Shown here: positions 8,657 to 17,833 of the stretch, in pieces
Position numbering within the stretch: position 1 is the stretch's first letter
Layout: the number at the start of each line of letters is the position of its first letter
Assembly (NCBI GenBank): GCA_038131955.1
Contig: JAYPQK010000002.1
Span: 62,001-126,000 of the forward strand
Length of the DNA: 64,000 bases
Direction: 5' to 3'
Source of the DNA: SHAN690 sp038131955
GTDB taxonomy: Bacteria; Bacteroidota; Bacteroidia; Flavobacteriales_G; Salibacteraceae
Program-made: the position numbers and the translations under genes
Notes under the pieces: generated by a model
Seen by the model: only the letters and a program-made list of their open reading frames with translations
Database searches by the model: none
Told to the model about the DNA's origin: nothing

Positions 8657-10644
8657 GAGCTGAATAGTTTGAGTAAGATGGTTTCGAGTACGATCATGGT
8701 CAAGGCAAGGAGCACAAAGATGGGCCACAATTTGCTTCCTACATTGGCCTCGGCCACTTCCATGGTGAGTTCTTGATTCTCCGTTTCAAAGATCCGGACG
8801 TTCATACCTTGGTCTTCGAAATAGGAGAGGATCTCTTCTTCATTCGGTGGGTCGATCAGACTTTCTTCTCGACTATAATTAAACGAATAGCTTGTGATTA
8901 CGGTGTCGCCAGCGATCAGTTCCCATTGACCAGGATTTACTTCACCCGGACTCAACAAGATCCCGTTGAGACTCAGTCCAGGTATGAATTGCCCGGAGTC
9001 GGTAGTGTTCTTCATGATGGCTTCTTCCGTTCGTATGTCGGCAGCTACCATGGCGTCATCCACTTTGTAGGCAAGTGGTCTACCCAGACCGGAATGTGCA
9101 GCCATGTTGATCATGGCAGGGACGAAGAGTGCATTGCGGTGGAAATCGGACCAAGGTTCTCTTAAGGGAGATGTGACGAGGAATAACTCCCCGGAGCCTA
9201 CTTGTTTGTTCCATAGAAGAGGGTCTCCGTTGAATAGGCTCAATACACTTTCTCCGGCTGATCGGGTAGGGTAATGACCTGCAACGCTGGGTAGATTGGC
9301 GTTTTCTATGCTAGACTCGAATACATCATTGAAGAGGAAATGAGCTTGATTCACTTGATTCACGCTGAGGCGGTGCGTATCCCATCCCTGTAGAGTAATT
9401 CCAAATGCGGATTCCATGGCATCTTTCAGCGATGTCGAAAGTGAGGTAGGAGGAACGATCAAAACACTCACACCTTTGGATAGCCTATCAAGGAGTAATG
9501 AGGACAGTCCTGAGGAGAGGTCTGTAGGTTCGTTCAGGATCACAACTTGCGCCTTGTCTAGAGCTTCTTTTCGGAGTTCATTCTCGTCAAAAGCGGTGAA
9601 TTGGAAGGAGGGAGAATCGAAAAGCTGCTCGAACGAAGATCTTCCTCTGACCTCGCTTCCGCGTATTTCAACTACATCGATCAACTCACTGACGTAGACA
9701 GTAAAGTAGTAGGTGTTATCAAAGGTCACAGGATAGTCCTCAATCACTACCTCACCTTTGAGATTACCAGCGCGTTCAGGTATAAAGGTGAAGCTTGTGT
9801 CAAGACTGGTCTTAGCAGGCAAGGTAATTACAGACTGAGCGAATTGACGGTCATCTAGGCTGATCCGTAGTTGAAAGTTCTCTATTGGGGTAGTTCCGTG
9901 GTTGGTGATCTTGACCTCTAATTCTTGTTCTGCATCGACTTGAGTGATAGGGGTGTGGATCCAGACTGAATCTATTGAAACATTCTGAGGGGATCCGGTA
10001 GAGAAGCGCATTATCGAAATAGACTGGTTCGTGTCTTCAGGTAATTCTCCTTTCGAAAGCATGTGGTTGAAGTCTGACAAGAGAAAGGTTTTGGTAGGAC
10101 CAGGCTGTTCCAGTATGGTTTGGTGTTGAAACTGAAGGACCTGATCCAGACTTCGGTGTTCAGGGCTAACCGAAACCTCATCTAGCATTTCCACAAACTC
10201 TTGTTGGTCGATGAATCGCTTTTCGCGGGACCGAAATGAATTGGTGATCAACTGAAAGCGGGTTCCCTTCGGAAAGGATGAGGCGATCTCGAAAGCGGCT
10301 TGAGTAGCATGTTGAAGCAAGTTGCCACTTCCTGAGGAGGCCTGCATGCTAAAGGAGTTATCTACATAGATGCTAACTCGATTAGATTCTTCTAATTCGT
10401 CGGTGGCAGGTATGGTGGGGTCTGCAAAGGCCAGGACCAGAAGGGCTACGAACATCATTCTGGTAAACAGAATGATCCAATGCTTGAGTTGACTCTTGGT
10501 TTGGGATGTGGTTTTTACCTCTTTAAGTAGGGAAACATCAGAGAAGAAGATCTTCTTGTATCGTCGAAACTGAAAGAGATGTATGGCAATGGGAATGGCG
10601 AGTAATCCGAGCGCCCATAGAACCATTGGAGAGGTGAAGACCAT
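8653..10644 (-). CDS. BatA and VWA domain membrane protein
   Basis: A 663-residue membrane protein. The N-terminal BatA (aerotolerance regulator N) domain has two hydrophobic segments around residues 5-25 and 55-75. It is followed by a von Willebrand A domain with the MIDAS motif DNSFS (95-99), an extracytoplasmic beta-rich region and a C-terminal transmembrane helix that ends near the membrane. Such proteins are widespread in Bacteroidota, usually near dihydroorotase genes, as here with a 4-bp overlap. They are thought to belong to envelope protein complexes, but no biochemical function is established. No MoxR or other Bat gene is in the window. Confidence 0.85.
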   Translation of the reverse strand: MVFTSPMVLWALGLLAIPIAIHLFQFRRYKKIFFSDVSLLKEVKTTSQTKSQLKHWIILFTRMMFVALLVLAFADPTIPATDELEESNRVSIYVDNSFSMQASSGSGNLLQHATQAAFEIASSFPKGTRFQLITNSFRSREKRFIDQQEFVEMLDEVSVSPEHRSLDQVLQFQHQTILEQPGPTKTFLLSDFNHMLSKGELPEDTNQSISIMRFSTGSPQNVSIDSVWIHTPITQVDAEQELEVKITNHGTTPIENFQLRISLDDRQFAQSVITLPAKTSLDTSFTFIPERAGNLKGEVVIEDYPVTFDNTYYFTVYVSELIDVVEIRGSEVRGRSSFEQLFDSPSFQFTAFDENELRKEALDKAQVVILNEPTDLSSGLSSLLLDRLSKGVSVLIVPPTSLSTSLKDAMESAFGITLQGWDTHRLSVNQVNQAHFLFNDVFESSIENANLPSVAGHYPTRSAGESVLSLFNGDPLLWNKQVGSGELFLVTSPLREPWSDFHRNALFVPAMINMAAHSGLGRPLAYKVDDAMVAADIRTEEAIMKNTTDSGQFIPGLSLNGILLSPGEVNPGQWELIAGDTVITSYSFNYSREESLIDPPNEEEILSYFEDQGMNVRIFETENQELTMEVAEANVGSKLWPIFVLLALTMIVLETILLKLFSS

Positions 10645-10682
10645 TAAAAAGCGAAGGTAACGCTTCGCAATGGTTTCTCAAG

Positions 10683-11780
10683 TTACGTCAACTCGATTTT
10701 TAGGATGAAATAGGGAGGATCTTCATCGTTTTCTACGATCTCAAAGCCAATATCATGTCCGGAGATTCTGCGAAGGCGGACCAAACCAGTGCCGCCATGA
10801 TTAACAGGATCATTCAATCGCTCGATGAGCGTGTTCATCTCGCTCTTGTCCAGCATGTTGATCGATTCCATGCTGCGTTGCACCAATTCCTGCTTTCCGT
10901 CATTGATGAAATTACCCGAATACATGGCAAATCCATCCTCCACTTTCTGAAGTAGGAATACTCCGGGTTTACCAAGATGATTGAGCCTGCTATAGGCGTG
11001 CTTGGCCACATTGCGCAATAACTCAGTCATTACCGCACTCATTCCTTTGCTCTCTGGATTGTCATTCAGGGTAGAATCGATCTGATTTGAAAGGTGATTG
11101 ACGTTGCTTTCGTGGAGCAAACCTTTAAAGAGAATCTGGGAGTCAGACTCCAACATCGAACGATGGAGATCCATGGCGTCGTGGATGTAGTCAGTCGTCA
11201 AAGAAGAATCGTAATTCTCTTTGTCGATGGCGATATTGAGGTTCAAATAATAGAAGAAGCCATCGTTGACCGGGGCGAACTCAAAATTGATCTTTCCCGA
11301 GGATTTCCTCGCCATATCGATAAGTCCAAGTCCTGCGCCACCCTTTGTGGAAAAGCCTGAATTGTTCAAAATCTCTAAGTAGTACTCCTTGAGCTCTGAA
11401 CTGTCCTTGCTTACGATCGTAGATAGGTTCTCTTCTAGCTGATCCTTCACTTCTTTGGATACGAAGTTGCCGTAAGTGATGCTATACGCTTGATCCCGTC
11501 TGTTTATGATGAATAAGGCTCCGTCAAACGGACTACCATCTTCATCATGATACTGATGTCTTGTGATGTTTTGTAAGCCTTCCACCATCAAGTAGTAGAC
11601 CTTCTTCGCTACTTTTGGCGTATCTAATTCAAGCAAATTCCCCTCGGTCAGGAACAGAATGTTGTCCGTGATGTCTGAATTGAAACTACCCCTACAAGCA
11701 AAGAGAAACTGTTCGGCTTCTATCCTTTTGCCCGTCTCATAGACAATTTCGTAAGCTGAGTTCTTGGTAGGTTTAGTCAT
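10683..11780 (-). CDS. Tandem SiaB-type (DUF6272) histidine-kinase-like ATPase protein
   Basis: A 365-residue cytosolic protein that appears to contain two copies of the SiaB/DUF6272 GHKL-type kinase domain. Copy 1 (about 1-185) has an N-box with Glu67 and Asn71 and a glycine box KGGAGLGL (147-153). Copy 2 (about 195-365) has Glu253 and Asn257 and HGGTGL (328-333). In Pseudomonas a single-domain SiaB phosphorylates the anti-sigma-antagonist-like SiaC on a threonine. Most family members are near 180 residues, so the fusion is unusual. A SiaC-like gene lies at 53.5 kb. Partner and output are unknown. Confidence 0.75.
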   Translation of the reverse strand: MTKPTKNSAYEIVYETGKRIEAEQFLFACRGSFNSDITDNILFLTEGNLLELDTPKVAKKVYYLMVEGLQNITRHQYHDEDGSPFDGALFIINRRDQAYSITYGNFVSKEVKDQLEENLSTIVSKDSSELKEYYLEILNNSGFSTKGGAGLGLIDMARKSSGKINFEFAPVNDGFFYYLNLNIAIDKENYDSSLTTDYIHDAMDLHRSMLESDSQILFKGLLHESNVNHLSNQIDSTLNDNPESKGMSAVMTELLRNVAKHAYSRLNHLGKPGVFLLQKVEDGFAMYSGNFINDGKQELVQRSMESINMLDKSEMNTLIERLNDPVNHGGTGLVRLRRISGHDIGFEIVENDEDPPYFILKIELT

Positions 11781-11832
11781 CTTCAGCAGAAGACAAGAGT
11801 TTGGGGTTAACGGGGTTCTAATTTAAGCGTTT

Positions 11833-12315
11833 ATGGTGGATGTCTACCAAAATGACCTAAAGTGGTCAAAAAGCAATGAGAAAAGGATCAAGCAATTGGG
11901 TGGAAAGCTATCTGAAAACAAGCGTAGTGATCAGATTGTCAATGAATTACACGAAGAGGTTTTCGAAGAGGTTGACTGTCTGAAATGTGCAAATTGCTGT
12001 AAGACAACAGGGCCTTTATTGCTCCCGAAAGACATTCAAAGGCTTTCAAAACGACTTAGAATGACAGAAAGAGCGTTCGTCGAAGCGTACTTAATAGTCG
12101 ACGAAGAGGGCGATCATGTCTTTCGTTCTATGCCATGTCCATTTTTGGGAGAGGATAACTATTGTTCGGTTTATGAGGATCGTCCCAAGGCCTGCCGGGC
12201 CTATCCACATACCGACCAAAAAGGTCAAATGGACATTTTTCATTTGACTCGTAAGAACGCAAAGATCTGTCCGGCTGTTAGTCGAATCTTTCAGCGTCTG
12301 AGCGAGCAGTTGTAG
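11833..12315 (+). CDS. YkgJ-family cysteine cluster protein
   Basis: A 160-residue putative metal-binding protein. Cysteines occur as CLKCANCC (49-56) followed by PCPF (Cys102), YC (Cys111) and RPKACRAYP (117-125), the pattern of the YkgJ/UPF0153 family thought to bind zinc or an Fe-S cluster. There is no signal peptide. It is transcribed divergently from the tandem SiaB gene and its 3' end overlaps the convergent small membrane gene by 38 bp. No biochemical role is established for the family. Confidence 0.85.
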   Translation: MVDVYQNDLKWSKSNEKRIKQLGGKLSENKRSDQIVNELHEEVFEEVDCLKCANCCKTTGPLLLPKDIQRLSKRLRMTERAFVEAYLIVDEEGDHVFRSMPCPFLGEDNYCSVYEDRPKACRAYPHTDQKGQMDIFHLTRKNAKICPAVSRIFQRLSEQL

Positions 12316-12679
12316 ATGGCTGAATCCAAGGCCGGTTGATGAAAGTGTAAAAGAAGCCGGCGCCGAGCACGTAGCACAAGGTATCCCATGGGTCTTGAGT
12401 GAATCTATCCGAGAATTTGGGTAGAACAACTTCAAAATAAAATGCAAAAGCTATCGTGATCAGTACGAGGCCCCTTTTGGGGATAACGAAAGATTGCCAT
12501 CGCTTCCTAGCTATTTGCACAGCTGTCAACGCGCAGCCAAGGATCACCGGGAGCGCTATTAGGTCCTCAAGGTAGGAGTGAAGCCAAGGGAGGTTAGAGT
12601 GCATCAATTCAACCATTTTGTAAGAAAGAGTGATCGTTGTTATGGACAACCACCATCGTATGTGGACAGGGACTTTCAA
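12278..12679 (-). CDS. Small integral membrane protein (VanZ-like appearance)
   Basis: A predicted protein of 133 residues with three to four hydrophobic helices and a conserved-looking SYLEDLIALPVIL segment and DPWDTLCYVLGAGFFY near the end. Similar small Bacteroidota proteins are sometimes named magnesium citrate secondary transporter on weak grounds. A longer frame beginning at 12775 overlaps the upstream gene by 100 bp and adds non-hydrophobic sequence. I prefer the TTG at 12679, which overlaps the upstream TGA as TTGA, the usual coupling geometry. The role is unknown. Confidence 0.65.
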   Translation of the reverse strand: MKVPVHIRWWLSITTITLSYKMVELMHSNLPWLHSYLEDLIALPVILGCALTAVQIARKRWQSFVIPKRGLVLITIAFAFYFEVVLPKFSDRFTQDPWDTLCYVLGAGFFYTFINRPWIQPSTTARSDAERFD

Positions 12680-12957
12680 TGGGCGAAGACCGTGGTGAGA
12701 TATACCAAGAAAGCGACGATCGCATAGAGAACAAGCTGAACCACTTGAACGGGACGCTTCCAGATCTTTACCCAAAAAGGATCCTCATCATTCACCTTAA
12801 TGATCGGAACCCTAGGATCGCCTCGCTCGATGCGCTTCTTGATTTCTTCTTTGTACTGCTTGTCGTGCTCGTGACCGCAGTAGGTGCAAAACTCTTGAGC
12901 TCCGTCCGTCCACTTTTCGCAATATGCGCAGCGCTTAAGGTGGGTAGAGTCTGACAC
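12676..12957 (-). CDS. Zinc-ribbon membrane-anchored small protein
   Basis: A 93-residue protein with an N-terminal zinc ribbon, CAYC and CTYC (residues 10-27), a charged middle and one C-terminal transmembrane helix of about 20 residues. The ribbon would face the cytosol. It sits between the PhoH gene and the small membrane protein on the same strand, with a TTGA overlap to the latter, so the two may act together. Function is unknown. Confidence 0.75.
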   Translation of the reverse strand: MSDSTHLKRCAYCEKWTDGAQEFCTYCGHEHDKQYKEEIKKRIERGDPRVPIIKVNDEDPFWVKIWKRPVQVVQLVLYAIVAFLVYLTTVFAH

Positions 12958-12966
12958 TTAGAAGAT

Positions 12967-14307
12967 TTACAAGAGTTCGTTAGCCAAATTGGCGAGCTCT
13001 GAGCGTTCACCCTTAGCCAAGGTAATGTGAGCGAATAAGCTACTTCCCTTGAGTCGATCGATGATGTAACTCAATCCATTCGACTCCTCATCTAGGTAAG
13101 GGGTGTCAATCTGGTGCACGTCACCGGTGAAGACGATCTTGGTATTCTCCCCAGCGCGTGTGATGATGGTCTTTACCTCATGCGGCGTCAAGTTCTGCGC
13201 TTCATCGATAATGAAGAATACATTGGAAAGACTACGACCACGAATGAAGGCCAAAGGTGAGATGTTGATCTTCTTGTCACGAATCATTTGCATGATCTGC
13301 TTGTGTCGCTTTTCGTTTTCTGAAAACTGACTCTTGATGAAATCAAGGTTGTCGTAAAGAGGTTGCATATACGGATCCACCTTCTTCTCAGCGGTACCGG
13401 GTAGGTAGCCGATGTCTCTGTTGCTTAAGGGTACGATCGGTCTAGCCAGAATGATCTGCATGTACTCTTTGCGTTGTTCGATTGCTGCCGCTAGCGCAAG
13501 CAAGGTCTTGCCTGTACCCGCAACCCCCTGCATCGTTACCAACTTGACCTCAGGATTCAGCAGCGCATGTATCGCAAAGGTTTGCTCGGCATTTCTGGGC
13601 TTGATACCATAGGCATACATCTTCTCTACACGCTCAACAAATTGATTGAATGGGTTGTAATATGCAAGGGAAGAGGTCTTTCCGTTTTTGAATATATAAT
13701 ATTGATTGTCAATTCTTTTAGGTATCGGACTTAGATCTTCCGTAGAGCCTTTGGTGTACAGTTCGCGAATGTATTCGCTGTCGACATTCTCGATGACCTC
13801 GTTGCCATTGTATAGCTTGGTGACATCGTTGACTTTTCCCGTTTCATAATCCTCACTGAACATATTCAGCGCCTTGGCTTTGAGTCTAAGGTTGATATCC
13901 TTAGAAACCAGGGTGATCTTAGAGTCAGGCTCGGTTTCCTTGAGGTGGAGTACGGTATTCAGGATCCTGTGGTCGGCTTTGTTGTCGCGAAAGACCTTCT
14001 CAGCGTCTACCTTCAACTTTCCGTTGTCCATGACGATCTTGAACTTCCCCTTCTTGCTTCCCTCTAGTGGGATCCAGTCTTGAAGCGTGTAGTTCGCACT
14101 CAGCTTATCGATCATTCGAATGAACTCTCGGGCTTCGAAGTTTTTGGTGTCTTTTCCTCGCTTGAAGTTATCGAGTTCCTCAAGCACGGTGATCGGAAGA
14201 CAAATATCGTGCTCGTCGAAGTTGTCGATGGACTTATGATCGTGGAGGATAACGGAGGTGTCTAAAACGAATATCTTTCGTTGAGCAGACTTGGGTTTAC
14301 GCGGCAT
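12967..14307 (-). CDS. PIN-PhoH fusion ATPase (PhoH2/YlaK type)
   Basis: A 446-residue protein. An N-terminal PIN nuclease domain (about 10-150, with FVLDTSVI carrying the first acidic residue) is fused to a PhoH-like ATPase with Walker A GVAGTGKT near residue 262 and Walker B FIIDEAQN. PhoH2 proteins with this arrangement have been described as RNA helicases with ribonuclease activity. In Bacteroidota it is usually a single-copy gene. A 12-bp palindrome lies about 22 bp upstream of the ATG and may be an operator. Confidence 0.92.
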   Translation of the reverse strand: MPRKPKSAQRKIFVLDTSVILHDHKSIDNFDEHDICLPITVLEELDNFKRGKDTKNFEAREFIRMIDKLSANYTLQDWIPLEGSKKGKFKIVMDNGKLKVDAEKVFRDNKADHRILNTVLHLKETEPDSKITLVSKDINLRLKAKALNMFSEDYETGKVNDVTKLYNGNEVIENVDSEYIRELYTKGSTEDLSPIPKRIDNQYYIFKNGKTSSLAYYNPFNQFVERVEKMYAYGIKPRNAEQTFAIHALLNPEVKLVTMQGVAGTGKTLLALAAAIEQRKEYMQIILARPIVPLSNRDIGYLPGTAEKKVDPYMQPLYDNLDFIKSQFSENEKRHKQIMQMIRDKKINISPLAFIRGRSLSNVFFIIDEAQNLTPHEVKTIITRAGENTKIVFTGDVHQIDTPYLDEESNGLSYIIDRLKGSSLFAHITLAKGERSELANLANELL

Positions 14308-14328
14308 AATCCTGATTTACTTGAGCAA

Positions 14329-14340
14329 GGTAATATTACC
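14329..14340. promoter_or_regulatory. Perfect palindrome upstream of the PhoH-type gene
   Basis: GGTAATATTACC is a perfect 12-bp palindrome 22 bp upstream of the PhoH ATG, and flanking CAAGG and CCTTG (with one extra C) extend the symmetry. It could be a repressor site or the start of a leader hairpin. Confidence 0.3.
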
Positions 14341-14415
14341 CTTGTGAGAATTCGAGTGGTGCCCTAAGAAGAATTCAACGAGGCCTGTTCATTAGTCCCA
14401 GAGCCTAGTTGGACT

Positions 14416-15585
14416 CTATGTTTCAGGATGGGAATTCATGATCTCCTCGAGCCGTTTGGACTCCTTCGTCCAGCTGTATGTGGAAGTAGCAAAGGCATGA
14501 CCATGAGAAGCAATTCGGTCAGCCACGTCCGGGTTCTCGATCAAATGTTCGATCGCCTCTGCAAACGATGCGGCGTCATTTCCAATGAGAATATGTTCGT
14601 CTGGTGTAGCACCGAGGGCGTTATTCGCCAATTGCGTGGTTATGCATGGAATCTTGGAAGCCATAGCCTCAAGGAGCTTGTTTTGAAGGCCGCTGTTGAT
14701 CAGCATAGGGGCAACGAAGATTTCGGAACTACCATAAACAGCATGAATGTCATCGACCCATCCGGTAACCTCTATCCGATCGGACTCTAATGACTGAACA
14801 AACGCATTGGGGTTAGCACCGGCAAGTGTCAGCTTGAGCGAAGGGTATTTCTTCCAAAGCAGGGGCATCACCTCTTGACTCAAGAAGCGGGCGCTTTCTA
14901 CATTGGGGCGGTAGGACATGTTCCCCGCAAATAATAGGTTGCGGGACTTCTGAATGCTGATCTCCCTGAAAAAGACCGGATCGATGCCGTTCGGAATGAT
15001 ATGGATCTTAGGGGCAATGTCAATACAATCTGCATCCTGCTCGGAGATTATGGTGTGATGTTGAAAGTCAGCTGAGACTTCTTCCTCATATCGCTTTAGT
15101 CGGATGGCCTCTGCGCGCATGACCGGCCGCATCAACGAAGAAGCACGCTGTGACATCTTATCCATTCCTGCTGAGAAGGCATCCATGTAATCAATGGTCT
15201 TAGGAATAGAGCGATATCGCCTGGCGTATTCCGCGGTACGGATCAACTGGCAAAAGATGTGCTGCGGCAGATTCTCTTCCAAGAAGCGGTCAAACTTCTT
15301 TTTCGCCTTTGACGAGAGGAAGTATTCCACTTGGAAGGGTTTCGAGCTAAACAATCCTCGGATCATGTTCCAAGCTCTGGTAAGCAGCGGAAGTCGGTGG
15401 ATGTACACAGCTGAGCAAAATCGCTTCAGCTCACGCTCAGCCTCCGTGTGGATCTGTTCATCGGCAAGACAAAACAGAACGATCTCGTGATCAGAAGATA
15501 GTTCACGGATTAGGTGATACGCTCTCAATTTATCGCCTTTTTCAAGCGGGTAGGGGACTCTACTTAAAACAAACAGGATGCGCAC
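14416..15585 (-). CDS. Glycosyltransferase, GT4-like
   Basis: A 389-residue GT-B glycosyltransferase starting with GTG. The N-terminal SRVPYPLEKGDKLRAYHL is the acceptor-side signature of a subgroup of bacterial sugar transferases. The C-terminal half has IPNGIDPVFF, a GNMSYRPN loop, and the nucleotide-sugar part APMLINSGLQNKLLEAMAS, where Glu of the E(x7)E-like motif lies in LLEAM. It would add a hexose to a polysaccharide or lipid precursor in the cytosol. It lies 9 bp downstream of the LptF/LptG permease, so an envelope glycan role is plausible, but donor and acceptor are unknown. Confidence 0.88.
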   Translation of the reverse strand: MRILFVLSRVPYPLEKGDKLRAYHLIRELSSDHEIVLFCLADEQIHTEAERELKRFCSAVYIHRLPLLTRAWNMIRGLFSSKPFQVEYFLSSKAKKKFDRFLEENLPQHIFCQLIRTAEYARRYRSIPKTIDYMDAFSAGMDKMSQRASSLMRPVMRAEAIRLKRYEEEVSADFQHHTIISEQDADCIDIAPKIHIIPNGIDPVFFREISIQKSRNLLFAGNMSYRPNVESARFLSQEVMPLLWKKYPSLKLTLAGANPNAFVQSLESDRIEVTGWVDDIHAVYGSSEIFVAPMLINSGLQNKLLEAMASKIPCITTQLANNALGATPDEHILIGNDAASFAEAIEHLIENPDVADRIASHGHAFATSTYSWTKESKRLEEIMNSHPET

Positions 15586-15594
15586 GTCGCTTGA

Positions 15595-17025
15595 TTATCG
15601 TGAGTTTCTGATTGATGCCGAGGGCTTGAATCGCTCGAAGAACTTCGCGATCCTCTTCGTATAGGTGTCCATGTCGAGTAAACGACTATCCGTAGACGCC
15701 TTGTAGGTGAGGAATAGTCCGATCGGCAGAAGGACTGCCGAAGCTACCCACATGCCAATTTCAGGATCGATCTGTCCTTGCTTTGCCATCTTTTCAAATG
15801 AAATGGAGGTAATATGATAGACCAAGAAGAAGAGTACTGAGATAACTACCGGTAAGCCTAATCCACCTTTGCGGATGATAGCGCCTAATGGTGCGCCTAT
15901 AAAGAAAAGGATGATGCAAGCGAATGACAAAGTGAACTTCCTATGCCATTCGATCAAGTGTCGATTAATGCTCTTTTGGTTGGAGTTGATCAGATCCTGT
16001 TTGGACTCTACAAAGGTTCGATTGCTTCGCAATTGGGATATGGCAGTCTCCAAGAGCTCTAGTCGTTGTTCTGTAAAGATGGCTGCAAACTGATGCTGCT
16101 TGGCGCTATCAGCGGCTGCTTGCGTTATTTGATGTGTGTCGAGCTTGGTAGGCAGGGTTTTGCGTATGAGCAGATCATGGTAGTCTTTCATGCGCTCCTG
16201 CTTCACGATGTCATATGTATCTATAGCTAATGACAACTGCTTTAAGTTGAGCATCTGATAGTTGTCCTTGAAAATATCCTTGTCAGTACGCTCCATTTGA
16301 AAGCCGCTCAGGTCAAATCGAATGACCTCTTCTTTGAACTCCGACTTCATGTGTGGTCGGCCGTCTTCTTCCACCTCTTCGTAGCTGGTACCGCTCCAAA
16401 GGGTGAAGATCAAGTACATCTGATCTGAACTCATCTCCATGCGCCCTTTCTCTGCGCGGACCACACGACCATTCCCTTTCTTGTCGCTATGATCATAGAT
16501 CAGGACATCTTTCAGTCCTTGCCCGTCTTCTTCCTTTTCCTCCACACGGATCACATAGCCATCGATCCCGTCGTAATAAACTCCTTCTGAAATGTCGAAG
16601 GTGGGTTTCTTGTGGCGAATATCGTAGAGGAGCGAAGCGAATTCAAGATTGGCCTTTGGCCATACGTAGTTTGTGAAAAGGAAGGCAGCCCCACTGGTAA
16701 GCATTGTGACTAAGAGTAGGGGGTACATGATCCGGAGTAGACCCATACCGCCTGATTTCATGGCGACCAATTCATAGTGTTCGCCAAAACTCCCGAATGT
16801 CATGATAGAGGCCAGTAATATGGCCAGAGGAAGCGCCATTGGTACCAGGTTGGCCGATGCGTAGAAGAGGAGTTCGGCGACTAGGTACCACTCCAGTCCC
16901 TTGCCTACCAATTCGTCCACGTACTTCCACAGGAACTGCATTACGAAGATGAACAACGTAATGAAGAACGTAAGGACAAAAGGTCCCAGATAGGATCGTA
17001 TGATGAGCTTATGGAGCTTTTTCAA
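15595..17025 (-). CDS. LptF/LptG (YjgP/YjgQ) family permease
   Basis: A 476-residue inner-membrane permease of the LPS export ABC system that, with LptB, extracts lipopolysaccharide towards LptC and LptA. The N-terminal part has three transmembrane segments (about 15-125), a large periplasmic beta-jellyroll domain (about 140-260), a charged helical insertion (about 270-370) and three C-terminal helices ending near residue 455. It begins with TTG. The helical insertion makes it longer than the roughly 360 residues of E. coli LptF or LptG, as usual for Bacteroidota. LptF and LptG cannot be told apart here. Confidence 0.9.
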   Translation of the reverse strand: MKKLHKLIIRSYLGPFVLTFFITLFIFVMQFLWKYVDELVGKGLEWYLVAELLFYASANLVPMALPLAILLASIMTFGSFGEHYELVAMKSGGMGLLRIMYPLLLVTMLTSGAAFLFTNYVWPKANLEFASLLYDIRHKKPTFDISEGVYYDGIDGYVIRVEEKEEDGQGLKDVLIYDHSDKKGNGRVVRAEKGRMEMSSDQMYLIFTLWSGTSYEEVEEDGRPHMKSEFKEEVIRFDLSGFQMERTDKDIFKDNYQMLNLKQLSLAIDTYDIVKQERMKDYHDLLIRKTLPTKLDTHQITQAAADSAKQHQFAAIFTEQRLELLETAISQLRSNRTFVESKQDLINSNQKSINRHLIEWHRKFTLSFACIILFFIGAPLGAIIRKGGLGLPVVISVLFFLVYHITSISFEKMAKQGQIDPEIGMWVASAVLLPIGLFLTYKASTDSRLLDMDTYTKRIAKFFERFKPSASIRNSR

Positions 17026-17081
17026 GATCTTCTTTTAAAGTGCTCCAAAGGTAACGGGCTAAGTCAGAAAATATTCCTGTC

Positions 17082-17462
17082 TTAGCTACCGAGTATATGT
17101 CGAAGTTCTCCGACCTGACTCTCCCAAAGGAGGGTTTGCTCTTCCACTTCGTCTTCGTCGGCAAAGTCAGTGATGATCAAAGCAACATCCCCGGTAAGGG
17201 CATCGGTCTTGATCGCGAATTCAAAATAGTAGTCAGTTCCTTCGTATTCCTCGAGTTGAAAACGAATGAATTGGTCCGCCTTCTTGGCGATAACTTTTCC
17301 TTCTTCCTCCTGTCCGTCCCAAACGAATTTGGCGTAATCCTTCTTGATCGTGACGTCATCCGCGAACCACTCTGATAAACCGCTTGAAGTACTCAAGCAC
17401 TGAAAGAGGATCTTGACCGAACTCTTGATCGGAAACTCCAATTCTATTTTCTTCTTTTCCAT
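17082..17462 (-). CDS. START-like domain protein
   Basis: A 126-residue single-domain protein of the START/SRPBCC (AHSA1-like) fold, typical of Bacteroidota. The segment STSSGLSEWFADDV near residue 25 and the acidic C-terminal DFADEDEVEE are hallmarks. I use the ATG at 17462 because family members begin just before KKIELEFPI; the frame opens four codons earlier. It is cytosolic and no ligand is known. The gene stands alone between lptF/G and a tRNA on the same strand. Confidence 0.85.
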   Translation of the reverse strand: MEKKKIELEFPIKSSVKILFQCLSTSSGLSEWFADDVTIKKDYAKFVWDGQEEEGKVIAKKADQFIRFQLEEYEGTDYYFEFAIKTDALTGDVALIITDFADEDEVEEQTLLWESQVGELRHILGS

Positions 17463-17576
17463 GTAATAGCACACTAATTATTGCCCCTCCCGTATGGCGC
17501 CCGCAATATAAACTTTTGAGGGGTAATTCAAAGGGGATATTGGATAGAAGGTGCGATTCGGCATGTCAGCATAAAA

Positions 17577-17599
17577 AAGGCCAGCTAGTGCTGACCTTT
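17577..17599 (-). terminator. Intrinsic terminator after tRNA-Met
   Basis: On the minus strand AAGGTCAGC, a four-base loop and GCTGGCCTT form a nine-pair stem with one G-U pair, followed by a T run. It lies just beyond the 3' end of the tRNA. Confidence 0.8.
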
Positions 17600-17605
17600 C
17601 ATTCG

Positions 17606-17679
17606 TAGCGAAGGGGGGAATCGAACCCCCGACCTCAGGGTTATGAATCCTGCGCTCTAACCGTCTGAGCTACCTCGCC
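17606..17679 (-). tRNA. tRNA-Met (CAT anticodon), elongator type
   Basis: Read on the minus strand, 74 nt fold as a cloverleaf. The acceptor is GGCGAGG with CTTCGCT, giving a G-U first pair. The D arm is GCTC/GAGC, the anticodon loop is TTCATAA, and the T arm is GGGGG, TTCGATT, CCCCC. CCA is not encoded. The base pair below the anticodon loop (A31-C39) is mismatched. An initiator is unlikely because its usual C-A first mismatch and GGG anticodon stem are absent. An Ile tRNA carrying lysidine is possible but less likely. Confidence 0.93.
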
Positions 17680-17792
17680 AGGTTAATATTTTCTTCCAAC
17701 TCAACTAGCTTCACCATACATGACACTACCTCGCTGAATTGGGGCTGCAAATATATACGTCTGTTGAGTAAATCAAGCGTTGGAAATAAAAA

Positions 17793-17814
17793 AGCCCAAC
17801 CGATTGGCTGGGCT
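17793..17814 (-). terminator. Intrinsic terminator of lpdA
   Basis: On the minus strand AGCCCAGCC, a short loop and GGTTGGGCT pair as a nine-base stem with one G-U, then a T run (TTTTTTA). It lies about 20 bp after the lpdA stop codon. Confidence 0.85.
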
Positions 17815-17833
17815 CTCTTTATGTCCGTTCTTC

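Noticed and set aside
17606..17679. Second tRNA, or a tRNA-flanked integration site
   Set aside because: Only one cloverleaf is found and no repeat of the tRNA end or integrase gene is nearby.
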